Shown here: positions 16,447 to 25,022 of the stretch, piece by piece
Position numbering within the stretch: the stretch's first letter is position 1
Layout of the letters: every line of letters starts with the position of its first letter
NCBI RefSeq assembly: GCF_900113615.1
Contig: NZ_FOPZ01000001.1
Coordinates: 124,001 to 188,000 of the forward strand
Source of the DNA: Halorubrum aquaticum
Lineage (GTDB): Archaea; Halobacteriota; Halobacteria; Halobacteriales; Haloferacaceae
DNA: 64,000 nucleotides
Direction of reading: 5' to 3'
Position numbers and translations under genes: made by a program
Notes under the pieces: model-generated
What the model was told of the DNA's origin: nothing
What the model saw: only the letters and a program-made list of their open reading frames with translations
The model's database searches: none

Positions 16447-17130
16447 ATGAGCGTCGACACCGACGACCACGGGGACGATACGGGTGCCGCCTGCGGGGGG
16501 TGGGACGGCAGCGAGTGCGAGGGAACGGTCCACTGTCCCCCACGGTGTCCGCGGTTCGTCGACAAGCTCGGGGACCGGTGGACGGTCCGCCCGGTCGAAC
16601 CGGGGGACGCGGACCGCCTCATCGAGATGTACGGGGCGTTCACGATCGAGCACCGCGCGCAGGGGATCCCCCCGGCCGCCCGCAAACGGCGCGTCGAGTG
16701 GGTCGAGTCGCTCTTCGAGCGCGGCAGCAACGTCGTCGCCGAGCGAGGAGACCGCCTCCTCGGACACGCGGTGTACACGCCGACCGACGTCGACCGACCC
16801 GAGATCGCCGTCTTCGTCCACCCGGACGCGCAGGGTCGCGGGGTCGGAACGGAGCTCTGCCGCCACCTGATCGCCGACGCCGCGGCCGCCGGGCGCGAGG
16901 CGCTCGAACTGTACGTGACGGTCGACAACAAGGCCGCCATACACGTCTATCGGACGCTCGGGTTCGAGACCGTCGAGCGCGACGGCGACGTCCACATGGC
17001 GCTCCCGCTGGAGGACCCGATCGCGACCGAGGTCCGGTGGCCGCCGATCGTCCGCGACGGGCCGACCGAACCCGGTGGCGACGATCCGGGCCGACACGAC
17101 ACCCCGCTTCACCCCGACCACAACGATTAG
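16447..17130 (+). CDS. GNAT N-acetyltransferase with Cys-rich N-terminus
   Basis: A 227-aa protein whose GNAT fold covers residues ~45-190. The acetyl-CoA loop VHPDAQGRGVGTELC and the closing strand pattern IHVYRTLGFETVERDGDV are clear. Ahead of it lies a 40-residue extension with four cysteines (C16, C24, C30, C34, the last two as CPPRC) that could bind zinc; this is not part of the GNAT domain. A polar C-terminal tail follows. A ctataacc promoter lies near 16,416 and a gggagg ribosome-binding-like tract just before the ATG. Acceptor substrate is unknown. Confidence 0.85.
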   Translation: MSVDTDDHGDDTGAACGGWDGSECEGTVHCPPRCPRFVDKLGDRWTVRPVEPGDADRLIEMYGAFTIEHRAQGIPPAARKRRVEWVESLFERGSNVVAERGDRLLGHAVYTPTDVDRPEIAVFVHPDAQGRGVGTELCRHLIADAAAAGREALELYVTVDNKAAIHVYRTLGFETVERDGDVHMALPLEDPIATEVRWPPIVRDGPTEPGGDDPGRHDTPLHPDHND

Positions 17131-17159
17131 GCGGGCACGGTCCCCACGGACCCGTAACC

Positions 17160-19616
17160 GTGGGGGACGCCATCGAGTGGCTGCGGAACCGACCCTACTA
17201 CGAGGGACAGATCGCCGAGCACCGCCGACTGCCCGCCCGCGAACCCGAGTACGCCGACGTCGACCTCGAGCCGCGGCTCGCGGACGCGCTCGCGGACCGA
17301 GGCGTCGACCGGCTCTATCGCCACCAGGCCGAGGCGATCGAGGCGGTGCGCGACGGCGACGACGTGGTCCTCGCCACCGAGACCGCGAGCGGGAAGTCGC
17401 TCGCGTACACCGTCCCCGCCTTCGAGGCCGCGATGGACCACGGGGGACGGACGCTGTACGTCGGGCCGCAGAACGCGCTTATCGCCGACCAGGAGGAGTC
17501 GCTCTCGGAGCTCGCGCGGGGACTCGGGTTCGGCAGCCGGGTGTCCGTCGAGTCCTACACCGGCCGGCTCTCGCGGGCGGAGAAACGCGAGGTTCGGGAC
17601 GCCCGCCCGACCGTGCTCCTGTCGAACCCCGACATGCTCCACTACGCGCTGTTGCCGCACGCCGGGCGGCTCTGGGAGTGGTTCCTCTCCTCGCTCGAGC
17701 ACGTCGTGATCGACGAGGTCCACGGCTACCGCGGCGTCTTCGGCACGGGGGTCGCGCTCGCACTGCGCCGGCTCGCGCGGGCCTGCGAGCGGTTCGGGGC
17801 GGACCCGACGTTCGTCTGCTGTTCGGCGACGATCGGCAACCCGGTTGAGCACGCCGCGACGGTCACGGGCCGCGATCCCGACGGGATCACCCTCGTCGAC
17901 GAGGACGCGTCCGGGCGCGGCCCGCGCGACTGGGTGCTGTGGAACCCGCCGGAGTACGACGACGACTGGGCCGACCGCGGGAGCGGCCGCCGCAAGTCGA
18001 GCCACACGGAGAGCAAACGGCTGTTCGTCGACCTGGTCGCGAGCGGCCGACAGACGCTGGCGTTCACGCGGGCGAGACAGACCGCCGAGCAGTACGCCAC
18101 CGACAGCGCGAGCGACCTCCGCGAGCGGGGCGAGAGCGATCTGGCCGCGAGGGTGGGCGCGTACCAGGCGGCCCTGAAGGACGACCGCCGTCGCGAGATC
18201 GAGGCCGACCTCCACGCGGGCGACCTCCGGGGGGTCTGGTCGACGAACGCGCTCGAACTCGGCGTGGACGTGGGCGGGCTCGACGCCGTGGTCCTCGACG
18301 GCTATCCCGGAACGCGGATGTCGGCCCACCAGCGGGCCGGCCGCGCGGGCCGGGGGTCCGACCCCGCGCTCGTCGTGATGGTCGGCGGCGAGGACCAGTT
18401 GGACCAGTACCTGATGACCCACCCCGCGGACTTCTTCGAGGCGCCGCCCGAGGACGCGATCTGCGACCCCGAGAACGACCGGCTCCTCCCGCGACACGTG
18501 GCGTGTGCCGCCGCCGAGAACTGGCTCTCGCCGGCCGACGAGGCGTACTTCGGCGAGTCGTTTCCCGGAGTCGTCGCCGACCTCACGGCCGAGGGAACGC
18601 TGGCCCGAAGGGAGACCGCGGAGGGGATCCGCTGGACGTACGCGGGCTCGGAGAGCCCCCAGCACGCCATGAGCCTCCGGACCGCCGAGGAGCGCGAGGT
18701 CGAACTGGTCGACGGCTCGGACGGGGAGTCGATCGCCTCCCTCGGCTTCGCCGACGCGCTTCGCGACGCCCATCCGGGCGCGATCTACCACCAGCAGGGA
18801 CGCACCTACGAGGTCACCGACCTCGACCTCGACCGGAACGTCGCGGAGCTCCGGTCGTCGTGGGCGGACTACTACACCCAGCCGCTCACCGAGAAGTCGA
18901 TCGTCGTCGAGGAGGACCTCGCGGAGCGGACGCTGTCCGCGCGCCCGGACGTGCCGGTCCGCTTCGCCGACGTGACGGTCACGGAGCGGGTCACCGGGTT
19001 CGTCAGGCGGGACGCCGCGACGGGCGACTCGCTCGGCGAGTCCGCGCTCGACCTCCCGGAGACGACGCTCCGGACGCGAGCGCTGTACTTCCCGGTACCC
19101 GAGGACGTGGAGTCGGAGATGCGCACGATCGGGGCGACGGCGACCGACGGAAACGACGACGCGGACGACGACGACGACGTAGACGACGGCAACGACGCAT
19201 CCTCCGAGGACGTACCCCCCGGCGGGGAGCACGCGTTCAACGGGGGAATCCACGCGGCCGAACACGGGATCATCTCGCTCTTCCCGTTCCACCTGTTGTG
19301 CGACCGCGGCGACGTCGGCGGGATCTCGACGCCGTATCACCCGCACACGGAAGGGCCGGCGGTGTTCGTCTACGACGGCTATCCGGGCGGCGTCGGGCTG
19401 ACCCGCCGAGGACACGCCCGGATCGAGGAGCTGATGGAGCGGACCGCGCGGCTGATCGACGGGTGTGACTGTGCGGACGGCTGTCCGTCCTGCGTCCAGT
19501 CGCCCCACTGCGGCAACGCCAACGAGCCGCTCGCGAAGACACCGGCGGTTCACCTGCTGGAGTCACTGACTGGCACGAGGGAGGTCGACGCGAGCGGGAT
19601 CGAGCCGGCGGAGTGA
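17160..19616 (+). CDS. DEAD/DEAH helicase with C-terminal zinc-binding MZB domain (Hrq1/MrfA/SftH-like)
   Basis: An 818-aa superfamily 2 helicase. Walker A TASGKS has K79, the DEVH box is at residues 185-188, motif III is CCSATIGNP and motif VI HQRAGRAGRG. The C-terminal DUF1998/MZB region carries five cysteines at 769, 771, 775, 778 and 784. Relatives (yeast Hrq1, bacterial MrfA, archaeal SftH) are 3'-to-5' DNA helicases; MrfA acts in mitomycin and crosslink repair. An Asp-rich insert lies near residues 662-680. A GTG at 17160 directly before GDAIEWLRNR was chosen since upstream codons belong to the previous gene in another frame. Confidence 0.88.
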   Translation: MGDAIEWLRNRPYYEGQIAEHRRLPAREPEYADVDLEPRLADALADRGVDRLYRHQAEAIEAVRDGDDVVLATETASGKSLAYTVPAFEAAMDHGGRTLYVGPQNALIADQEESLSELARGLGFGSRVSVESYTGRLSRAEKREVRDARPTVLLSNPDMLHYALLPHAGRLWEWFLSSLEHVVIDEVHGYRGVFGTGVALALRRLARACERFGADPTFVCCSATIGNPVEHAATVTGRDPDGITLVDEDASGRGPRDWVLWNPPEYDDDWADRGSGRRKSSHTESKRLFVDLVASGRQTLAFTRARQTAEQYATDSASDLRERGESDLAARVGAYQAALKDDRRREIEADLHAGDLRGVWSTNALELGVDVGGLDAVVLDGYPGTRMSAHQRAGRAGRGSDPALVVMVGGEDQLDQYLMTHPADFFEAPPEDAICDPENDRLLPRHVACAAAENWLSPADEAYFGESFPGVVADLTAEGTLARRETAEGIRWTYAGSESPQHAMSLRTAEEREVELVDGSDGESIASLGFADALRDAHPGAIYHQQGRTYEVTDLDLDRNVAELRSSWADYYTQPLTEKSIVVEEDLAERTLSARPDVPVRFADVTVTERVTGFVRRDAATGDSLGESALDLPETTLRTRALYFPVPEDVESEMRTIGATATDGNDDADDDDDVDDGNDASSEDVPPGGEHAFNGGIHAAEHGIISLFPFHLLCDRGDVGGISTPYHPHTEGPAVFVYDGYPGGVGLTRRGHARIEELMERTARLIDGCDCADGCPSCVQSPHCGNANEPLAKTPAVHLLESLTGTREVDASGIEPAE

Positions 19617-19625
19617 GCGGAACGG

Positions 19626-20489
19626 CTACGCCTCGGCGGCGCGCTCGATCGTTTCGGGATCGACGTCGGCCTCGAAGAGCCGCGCGCCGCAGGCCTCACA
19701 CGTCGCGGCGAGCACGTCGTACTGCCGACAACAGGACTCGACGACGGTCGTCCCGAGCGTCACGTCCCCGTCGCAGGTCGGACACGTCTCCACGAACAGC
19801 CGGAGGCTGCCGAGCAGTTCGCTGCGGCGCGCGGTCGAGAGGCCCTTCCAGTCGTCCCAGTACGCCTCGAGCACGTCCGCGGCGGCGAGGTCCGCGAGGA
19901 ACGCCTGTCGGGACTCCCACCGACCCGCCGGTTCGTCCTCGATGTACGCCGCGTAGGCGTGCCCGCGGTCGACTAAGGCGATCGATCCGGGATCGAACTC
20001 GAGGAACTCGGCGAGAGCCGCCTCGTCGGCGTCGGCGTCGGCGAGGGTCCGCGCCTCCCGTCGCCACGCGTCGTGGAAGCCCTCCTCGAGGACGAAGTCG
20101 TCGACCACCGGGTCCTCCAGGAGGACGCCCGCCTCGACGAGGGCGGTCGCGGGATCGAACGAGACCTCGTGATCGGACGGTACCTCGTCGGCGACCGCGC
20201 CGCCCGCGCCGCCTCCTCGCTCCGGGCCCTTGTCGAACAGGGCGAGCACGCGATCCGGGAGGTAGCGCTTCGTCAGCGCCGGCGTCCCGGGCACGAGGTA
20301 GCCACGGACCGCGATCGTCGCCGCGGCGACCGCGAACGTCGCGAGCGCCCAGCCGACCGAGACGGTCGCGACGACGAGCGCGAGCCCGGCGGCGATGACG
20401 ACGTTGACGATCGTACACGGCAGACAGCGGTTCGACCCGGTGTAACGCGGGTTCCTGAGCCAGACGGGAAGTCGCGATAACGCGTCCAT
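19626..20489 (-). CDS. Membrane protein with C-terminal zinc-ribbon-like cysteines
   Basis: A 287-aa protein of unknown function. It begins MDALSRLPVWLRNPRYTGSN, with CLPC near residue 25, then two membrane helices (~27-65). A soluble acidic middle follows. The end carries CPTC...CC...CEAC, a probable zinc site. An alternative ATG at 20516 would add nine residues. The RNPRYTGSNRCLPCT start looks conserved in haloarchaea from memory, but I cannot name a family. It converges on the helicase gene with only 9 nt between stops. Confidence 0.7.
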   Translation of the reverse strand: MDALSRLPVWLRNPRYTGSNRCLPCTIVNVVIAAGLALVVATVSVGWALATFAVAAATIAVRGYLVPGTPALTKRYLPDRVLALFDKGPERGGGAGGAVADEVPSDHEVSFDPATALVEAGVLLEDPVVDDFVLEEGFHDAWRREARTLADADADEAALAEFLEFDPGSIALVDRGHAYAAYIEDEPAGRWESRQAFLADLAAADVLEAYWDDWKGLSTARRSELLGSLRLFVETCPTCDGDVTLGTTVVESCCRQYDVLAATCEACGARLFEADVDPETIERAAEA

Positions 20490-20713
20490 GCTCCCGAGAA
20501 GGCGGGGACGAGACATAGGTATGACATCCCTACGGGGGCGGATCGGTCCGCGATCGGGTCCGTGCTTGCGTCCCGTCGACCCCGACGCCGTCACCGAAAA
20601 TCGTCGATCGGACCGCGATTAACGAGTCGTTGTTTTAGGGGACGATGCCGACTCGGGGTCGAACGATCCGGGCTCGATCGAGTCCCGCCGAAGCTCCGAG
20701 GGTCGGAACGAGC

Positions 20714-21247
20714 TCACCCGAAGAGGGCGTTGAGGTACACCCATCGCTCCCTCCACAGCTGGTAGCCGAGGGAGGCCGCAAACGCGGCCAGAAAGAGGCT
20801 GACCCAGAGGATCGGTTCGAACGCGGCGACCATCGGGACGCCGATCAGCGCGGCGAGAACGACGAAAAGCGAGAGCGTGCCGAGCATGCTGTAGTACTCG
20901 CTCCAGGTGATCCCGTAGGGGGTGACGACCTCCATGTACACGTCGACGGAGCGGGCGTCCTCGGTGAGACGGATGGTCTTCCGATCGGACTCGTACTCGA
21001 CGATCCCGCGCCTGTCGAGTTTCGGGAGGTGCGTCTGGTGGAGCGAGTTGTAGACGCTGTTGCGGATGTTCTTCGGCGGCGGCGACTCTCCGGTCTCGTG
21101 TTCGGCGATGGTCTCCGCGAGGTCTCGCAGGGTGGTCGTTCCGACGGTGTCCTGGAGGTGTTTGATCGCTTGACGCCTGCGTTCGTTGCGAAGCAGGTCG
21201 TGTATCTCCGTTTCGGGAATCCCTCCGTATCGATCGGTTATCGCCAT
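20714..21247 (-). CDS. Membrane-anchored winged-helix regulator (DUF7344-like), paralogue 1
   Basis: A 177-aa protein of the haloarchaeal family I know as DUF7344. The N-terminal winged helix (residues ~10-95) has IHDLLRNERRRQAIKHL and the conserved HQTHLPKLDRRGIVEYES wing. A linker ending TPYGITWSEYYSML leads into two membrane helices (~120-170). The layout suggests a DNA-binding domain tethered to the membrane. It is read away from the adjacent surface-protein locus, and three paralogues close that locus on its other side, so regulation of the locus is a reasonable inference, not shown. Confidence 0.85.
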   Translation of the reverse strand: MAITDRYGGIPETEIHDLLRNERRRQAIKHLQDTVGTTTLRDLAETIAEHETGESPPPKNIRNSVYNSLHQTHLPKLDRRGIVEYESDRKTIRLTEDARSVDVYMEVVTPYGITWSEYYSMLGTLSLFVVLAALIGVPMVAAFEPILWVSLFLAAFAASLGYQLWRERWVYLNALFG

Positions 21248-21770
21248 GTGTCGTGGTCCCGGCGTCTATGAACCGGGTCAACGATACCCACACGTCCCCC
21301 CCAAGTAAGTAATCGCAACCTGTAGGGAGCCGGTTCGTGACAGGGTCGTCCAGAGAAACGACAAGCAACGCATGCCGGTTACTGTCGGGGGAACGCCGTC
21401 ACGACCGCGGTCCGGTCCGGATCCCCGCCGCTTCCGTGACCGGCACGTAATCGCTCGTTACGGTCTCGTTCCGCGAGTAGCGGACGCTTGATGGCGTGAC
21501 TTCCCGGAGAAAATCCCACGTGATCGACTGTCTGAGTTCCTCAGAGGGCGATCCCCGGGATCTCTCCGATCCTCGCCGATCCGCCGGAACTGGTCGGTCG
21601 TCTCGAAGGGTCAAACGGGTCTTTCACTCTGAAAAACGACCCGTTTCGGCGAGTAACCCAACGTTCGACCCGTCAACGGCCACGTTTCGTGGACAATGGT
21701 GTGATTGGCTAAGGGGGTGGGTGTTGTGGGCGTCTACCATGCCCGGCAGGAAACGTCGGGCGGATCCACG
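21248..21770. other. Divergent intergenic region upstream of the SipW/TasA-like locus
   Basis: A 523-nt stretch with no convincing gene; a 71-codon minus-strand frame (21399-21614) has no family-like features. It must hold the promoters of the regulator gene (minus) and the first surface-protein gene (plus). A/T-rich patches near 21,303-21,315 and 21,626-21,640 are candidate promoter or regulator sites. Immediately before the first surface gene, gcccg at 21741 and cgggc at 21757 could form a small hairpin. Confidence 0.5.
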
Positions 21771-23138
21771 ATGTCAGACGAGAAATTCGAACTGTCACGG
21801 CGGAACGCATTGATCGGTCTCGGAACGGTGGGTGCCGCATCCGCCGGTGCCGGGCTTGGAACGAGCGCGTACTTCAGCGATCAGGAGGAGTTCACCGGGA
21901 ACATGATGACCGCCGGCGAGCTCGATCTCGCCGTCGATTACGTCGTCCACGAGGACCAGGGCTCCGCGGGAAGTTACACCGTCAACAGCATCACGAACGA
22001 AGTGAACGGGACCGACCCAGGTGAGGATCTGACGGTCAACGGCGACGGGACGGCGATGAGCCAGAACCTCAGTGACGTAAAACCGGGTGACCACGGACAT
22101 TCGTATTTCTGTTTCACTATCGACGACAACCCGGCGTACATCTGGGCGTGTGGAGAGTTGGTGAGCACCAGCGAGAACGGCTATACGGAACCGGAGCCCG
22201 AGGACGACAACGGCGAAGGCGAGCTCGAGGAGAAGATCGAGGTCGACGTCACGTACTGCTACCTCAACGATCAGGGAGAACAGACGGACACCGGCGACAC
22301 GATCTTCTCCGGTTCGCTTCGAGAGGTGCTCGAGAGACTCCAGGCGGGACTCCCACTCGATGGAAGCGCGAACGGCGACGCGGCCGCGGGCGATCAGGCT
22401 GCCTTCGCCGGCACGAGCGGTGAGGACGGAGACAATCCGTGTCTCTGCTTCGACTGGGAACTCCCGACGACAGTCGGAAACGTGATCCAAGGAGACTCCC
22501 TCGAGTTCGACCTGTCGTTCCACGCGGTCCAGTCGCGTCACAACGACGGCGCACACAACCCGTGTGCGGACGAGACGTTCGTCTCGGAGGAAGTATACGT
22601 CCACCGTCAATCCGATCTCGGATTCGGAAACGAGCAGGTCGCCGTCTCGGACATCAACGCCGCCAGCGGGAGCGGTGCGACCGAGCTACGCCCGGTGACG
22701 ATCGACGTATCGTACGGTTCTCAGATGGTCGTGTACCGCATCCAGCCGACTATCGGCATGGAGGATCCGTCCAACATGGCGATCGGATTCGATCCGGAAG
22801 CCGACGGCGGAGCTTGGGACAGCCAAGTCCTCTGGCAGAGTGGCGGAACTGGGTTCACGTATCTCGAAAACGGCGGTATCTCGGACGATCCAGCCAACGT
22901 CACTGGCGTCTCGGCCAGCTACGATAGCGCGACGAACGTATTCATCGTCGCGATCGATCGCACGACGCTCGAGGCGAGTTCGAACGCTTACCGGTTCGCC
23001 ATGCAGTCGATCCACGAGCCGGGCGCGGCCAACAACCCGCTCAACCCGAGCGGATCGAACGCCCGTATCGACGCGGAGCTCCCGAGCGGGTTCGATTGGA
23101 GCGACACGAGCACCTGGCAGGACGACACGCTCGCATAG
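21771..23138 (+). CDS. SipW-type secreted TasA/camelysin-like protein with extra C-terminal domain
   Basis: A 455-aa secreted protein. The leader combines a twin-arginine motif (LSRRNALIGLG) with the SipW-type end GLGTSAYFSDQE, where SipW peptidases cut TasA-like precursors. The TasA-like domain (residues ~35-270) has the motif DVKPGDHGHSYF and the closing SFHAVQSRHNDG, both shared with the next paralogues. About 180 further residues form a beta-rich, acidic, cysteine-free domain unique to this member. In Bacillus, TasA forms biofilm fibres; archaeal homologues form bundling pili. The ATG at 21771 (MSDEKFELSRR) was chosen because the leader begins there. Confidence 0.82.
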   Translation: MSDEKFELSRRNALIGLGTVGAASAGAGLGTSAYFSDQEEFTGNMMTAGELDLAVDYVVHEDQGSAGSYTVNSITNEVNGTDPGEDLTVNGDGTAMSQNLSDVKPGDHGHSYFCFTIDDNPAYIWACGELVSTSENGYTEPEPEDDNGEGELEEKIEVDVTYCYLNDQGEQTDTGDTIFSGSLREVLERLQAGLPLDGSANGDAAAGDQAAFAGTSGEDGDNPCLCFDWELPTTVGNVIQGDSLEFDLSFHAVQSRHNDGAHNPCADETFVSEEVYVHRQSDLGFGNEQVAVSDINAASGSGATELRPVTIDVSYGSQMVVYRIQPTIGMEDPSNMAIGFDPEADGGAWDSQVLWQSGGTGFTYLENGGISDDPANVTGVSASYDSATNVFIVAIDRTTLEASSNAYRFAMQSIHEPGAANNPLNPSGSNARIDAELPSGFDWSDTSTWQDDTLA

Positions 23139-23172
23139 CATAGCCGACGAAACGCCCACTCGGACCACGAGT

Positions 23173-23255
23173 CTCCGGCGCTCCCGGAGGCTCGTGACGC
23201 GGCTTCGCCGCGGCGCGGCGGTTCGACTCCGCCGGTGGGTTTCCCCCTTGGGGGG
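23173..23255 (+). promoter_or_regulatory. Three-hairpin leader before the vWA/TasA-like gene
   Basis: Hairpin A: 6-bp stem 23173-23178/23184-23189, 5-nt loop. Hairpin B: 23216-23234, 6-bp stem with the 7-nt loop TTCGACT, identical to a tRNA T-arm loop. Hairpin C: CCCCC 23243-23247 with GGGGG 23251-23255, whose G strand runs into GGGGTGA, a Shine-Dalgarno-like tract just before the start. The same order A-B-C recurs at 24,954-25,012 before the next paralogue. A role in translation or mRNA processing is inferred. Confidence 0.6.
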
Positions 23256-23264
23256 TGAATGCAA

Positions 23265-24911
23265 ATGAGCGACAAAAACGGAATCGAGATATCACGGCGG
23301 AAGGCACTCGCCGGCATCGGCGGCATCGGCGTCGCGAGCGCCGGCGCCGGGATCGGCACGAGCGCCTACTTCAGCGACACGGAATCGTTCGACGGAAACA
23401 CGCTCACGGCGGGCGAACTGGACCTGAAGGTCGACTGGCAACAGTCGTACTACGGCGCGTCGGAGACGATCGTCCCGATCAACGCGTACCCGGACCACGA
23501 CGGTGACGGGCTCCAGTCGATCGACGACGACACCGAGTACGTACTCGACAACGCCGACGGCGAGAACGAGCCGATCGAGATCACGTGTAACGACCTCGAG
23601 AGTGGTGCGGACCTTCCAGAGGACGTCTTCGCCTCGCCGAACCGTACGCCGGACAACGGCGGACCGATCGACCAGCAGGACTCGCTCGTAGCACTCGACG
23701 ACGTGAAACCCGGCGATTGGGGAGAGGTCACGTTCAGTCTCCACCTCTGTGACAACCCGGGGTACGTCTGGCTCACCGCCGACAACTTCAGCCAGAGCGG
23801 CGGAGCGCTCACCGAGCCCGAGCAGGTCTCGATGAACGAAACGGACCCGAGTTCCGTCGTGGAGGGCGACGACACCGGCGACCTCGCAGACAATACGTAC
23901 GTCGAACTCTGGTACGACGACGACTGCGACAACATCCGAGATACGGGAGGCGAGCAGAACGAAGGTGAGGAACTCGACGTGGTCATCGTCATGGACCGGT
24001 CGGGTTCGATGAGCGGATCGCTCGACGAGGCACAGCAGGGCGCGAACGCGCTCATCTCCGCGCTCAGCCCTGACGATCAGGTCGGCCTCGTCTCGTTCTC
24101 GACGGGTGGATCGGACGGCAGCGGCGGCTCGAACGATTCGACGCTCGATGCCGGGTTGACCACCGATCACGGCTCGGTCCAGACTGCGGTCAACGGCCTC
24201 ACGTCCGGCGGACGGACGAACATGGAGGCGGCGGTCGAGCGCGCCCACGAGGAACTCACGGTTGCGGACACGTTCGCCGAATACGGCGAGAGCGGGGCTG
24301 CCCGCTCCGGTGCGCGGAAGATCATGGTCGTTCTCGGCGACGGGTCGCCGAACGAAGGGACGGACGTGACCGATTCGGACAACAACAGTCCGGTACAGGA
24401 GGCCAACAACGCGAAGAATGATGACAACATCCAGATCTTCACGATCGCCTACGGGACCGGGAGCCCGGGCGGGATACTGGGAGACATGGCCAGTGACCCC
24501 GCGGACTACCCCAACATCGATCAGTTCGCGTTCGACGCGGACGTCTCGGACGTCGTCTCCACGTTCCAGGAGATCGGGGGCGTCATCGGCGGCAGCGAGA
24601 CGCTGATCCTCGGGGAGGGCGACGGCGTACACAACAGTCCCGTTCCGCTCTCGGAGGCCATGGCGATCATGGAACGCAACGACGGCATGATCCCGCTTGA
24701 CGGAACCGGCGACATGGGATACGGCGAGGGTGCCACCTCCGAGGAACGCGATTGCTTCCCGGCGAATTCCCAGAAGTGTATCGGCATGAAGTGGTGGGTG
24801 CCGACCGACGTCGGCAACGAGATCCAGGGCGACTCGGTCAGCTTCGATCTCGGGTTCTACACTGAGCAGTGCCGGCACAACGACGGAGGCGGACAGTCCG
24901 CGTCATCGTAG
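23265..24911 (+). CDS. SipW-type TasA-like protein with inserted von Willebrand A domain
   Basis: A 548-aa secreted protein. The leader has ISRRKALAGIGG plus GTSAYFSDTES. The TasA-like domain starts with LDLKVDWQQSYYG and contains DVKPGDWGEVTFSLHLCDN. At YVELWYDDDCDN it is interrupted by a vWA domain (residues ~240-445) with a complete MIDAS: D244-x-S246-x-S248, T318 and D359. The TasA-like fold then resumes and ends SVSFDLGFYTEQCRHNDG. MIDAS sites bind a divalent metal and protein ligands, so this subunit may mediate adhesion. An ATG at 23259 is possible; 23265 (MSDKNG) matches the start of the next paralogue. Confidence 0.85.
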   Translation: MSDKNGIEISRRKALAGIGGIGVASAGAGIGTSAYFSDTESFDGNTLTAGELDLKVDWQQSYYGASETIVPINAYPDHDGDGLQSIDDDTEYVLDNADGENEPIEITCNDLESGADLPEDVFASPNRTPDNGGPIDQQDSLVALDDVKPGDWGEVTFSLHLCDNPGYVWLTADNFSQSGGALTEPEQVSMNETDPSSVVEGDDTGDLADNTYVELWYDDDCDNIRDTGGEQNEGEELDVVIVMDRSGSMSGSLDEAQQGANALISALSPDDQVGLVSFSTGGSDGSGGSNDSTLDAGLTTDHGSVQTAVNGLTSGGRTNMEAAVERAHEELTVADTFAEYGESGAARSGARKIMVVLGDGSPNEGTDVTDSDNNSPVQEANNAKNDDNIQIFTIAYGTGSPGGILGDMASDPADYPNIDQFAFDADVSDVVSTFQEIGGVIGGSETLILGEGDGVHNSPVPLSEAMAIMERNDGMIPLDGTGDMGYGEGATSEERDCFPANSQKCIGMKWWVPTDVGNEIQGDSVSFDLGFYTEQCRHNDGGGQSASS

Positions 24912-24953
24912 ACGCGTAGTGAGAGCGATCATCGCCCGACACGGGCCGTGCGT

Positions 24954-25012
24954 CCGGGGACGGACCCCGGGCGTCGGCGGTTCGACTCCGCCGACGGGTC
25001 TCCCCTTTGGGG
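24954..25012 (+). promoter_or_regulatory. Three-hairpin leader before the third TasA-like gene
   Basis: Hairpin A: CCGGGG 24954-24959 with CCCCGG 24965-24970. Hairpin B: 24972-24996, a perfect 9-bp stem with the T-arm-type loop TTCGACT. Hairpin C: CCCC 25002-25005 with GGGG 25009-25012, followed by GGTGG before the ATG at 25023. The order and loop match those at 23,173-23,255 while stem lengths differ. Confidence 0.6.
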
Positions 25013-25022
25013 GTGGACACGA

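Noticed and set aside
21399-21614. A 71-codon minus-strand frame upstream of the TasA-like locus.
   Set aside because: No promoter, ribosome-binding site or conserved pattern; its region better fits regulatory DNA.
23216-23234. T-arm-like hairpin considered as part of a tRNA gene or tRNA fragment.
   Set aside because: No acceptor, D-arm or anticodon arm can be folded around it, and the same hairpin recurs before the paralogous gene, so it is treated as an mRNA-leader element.
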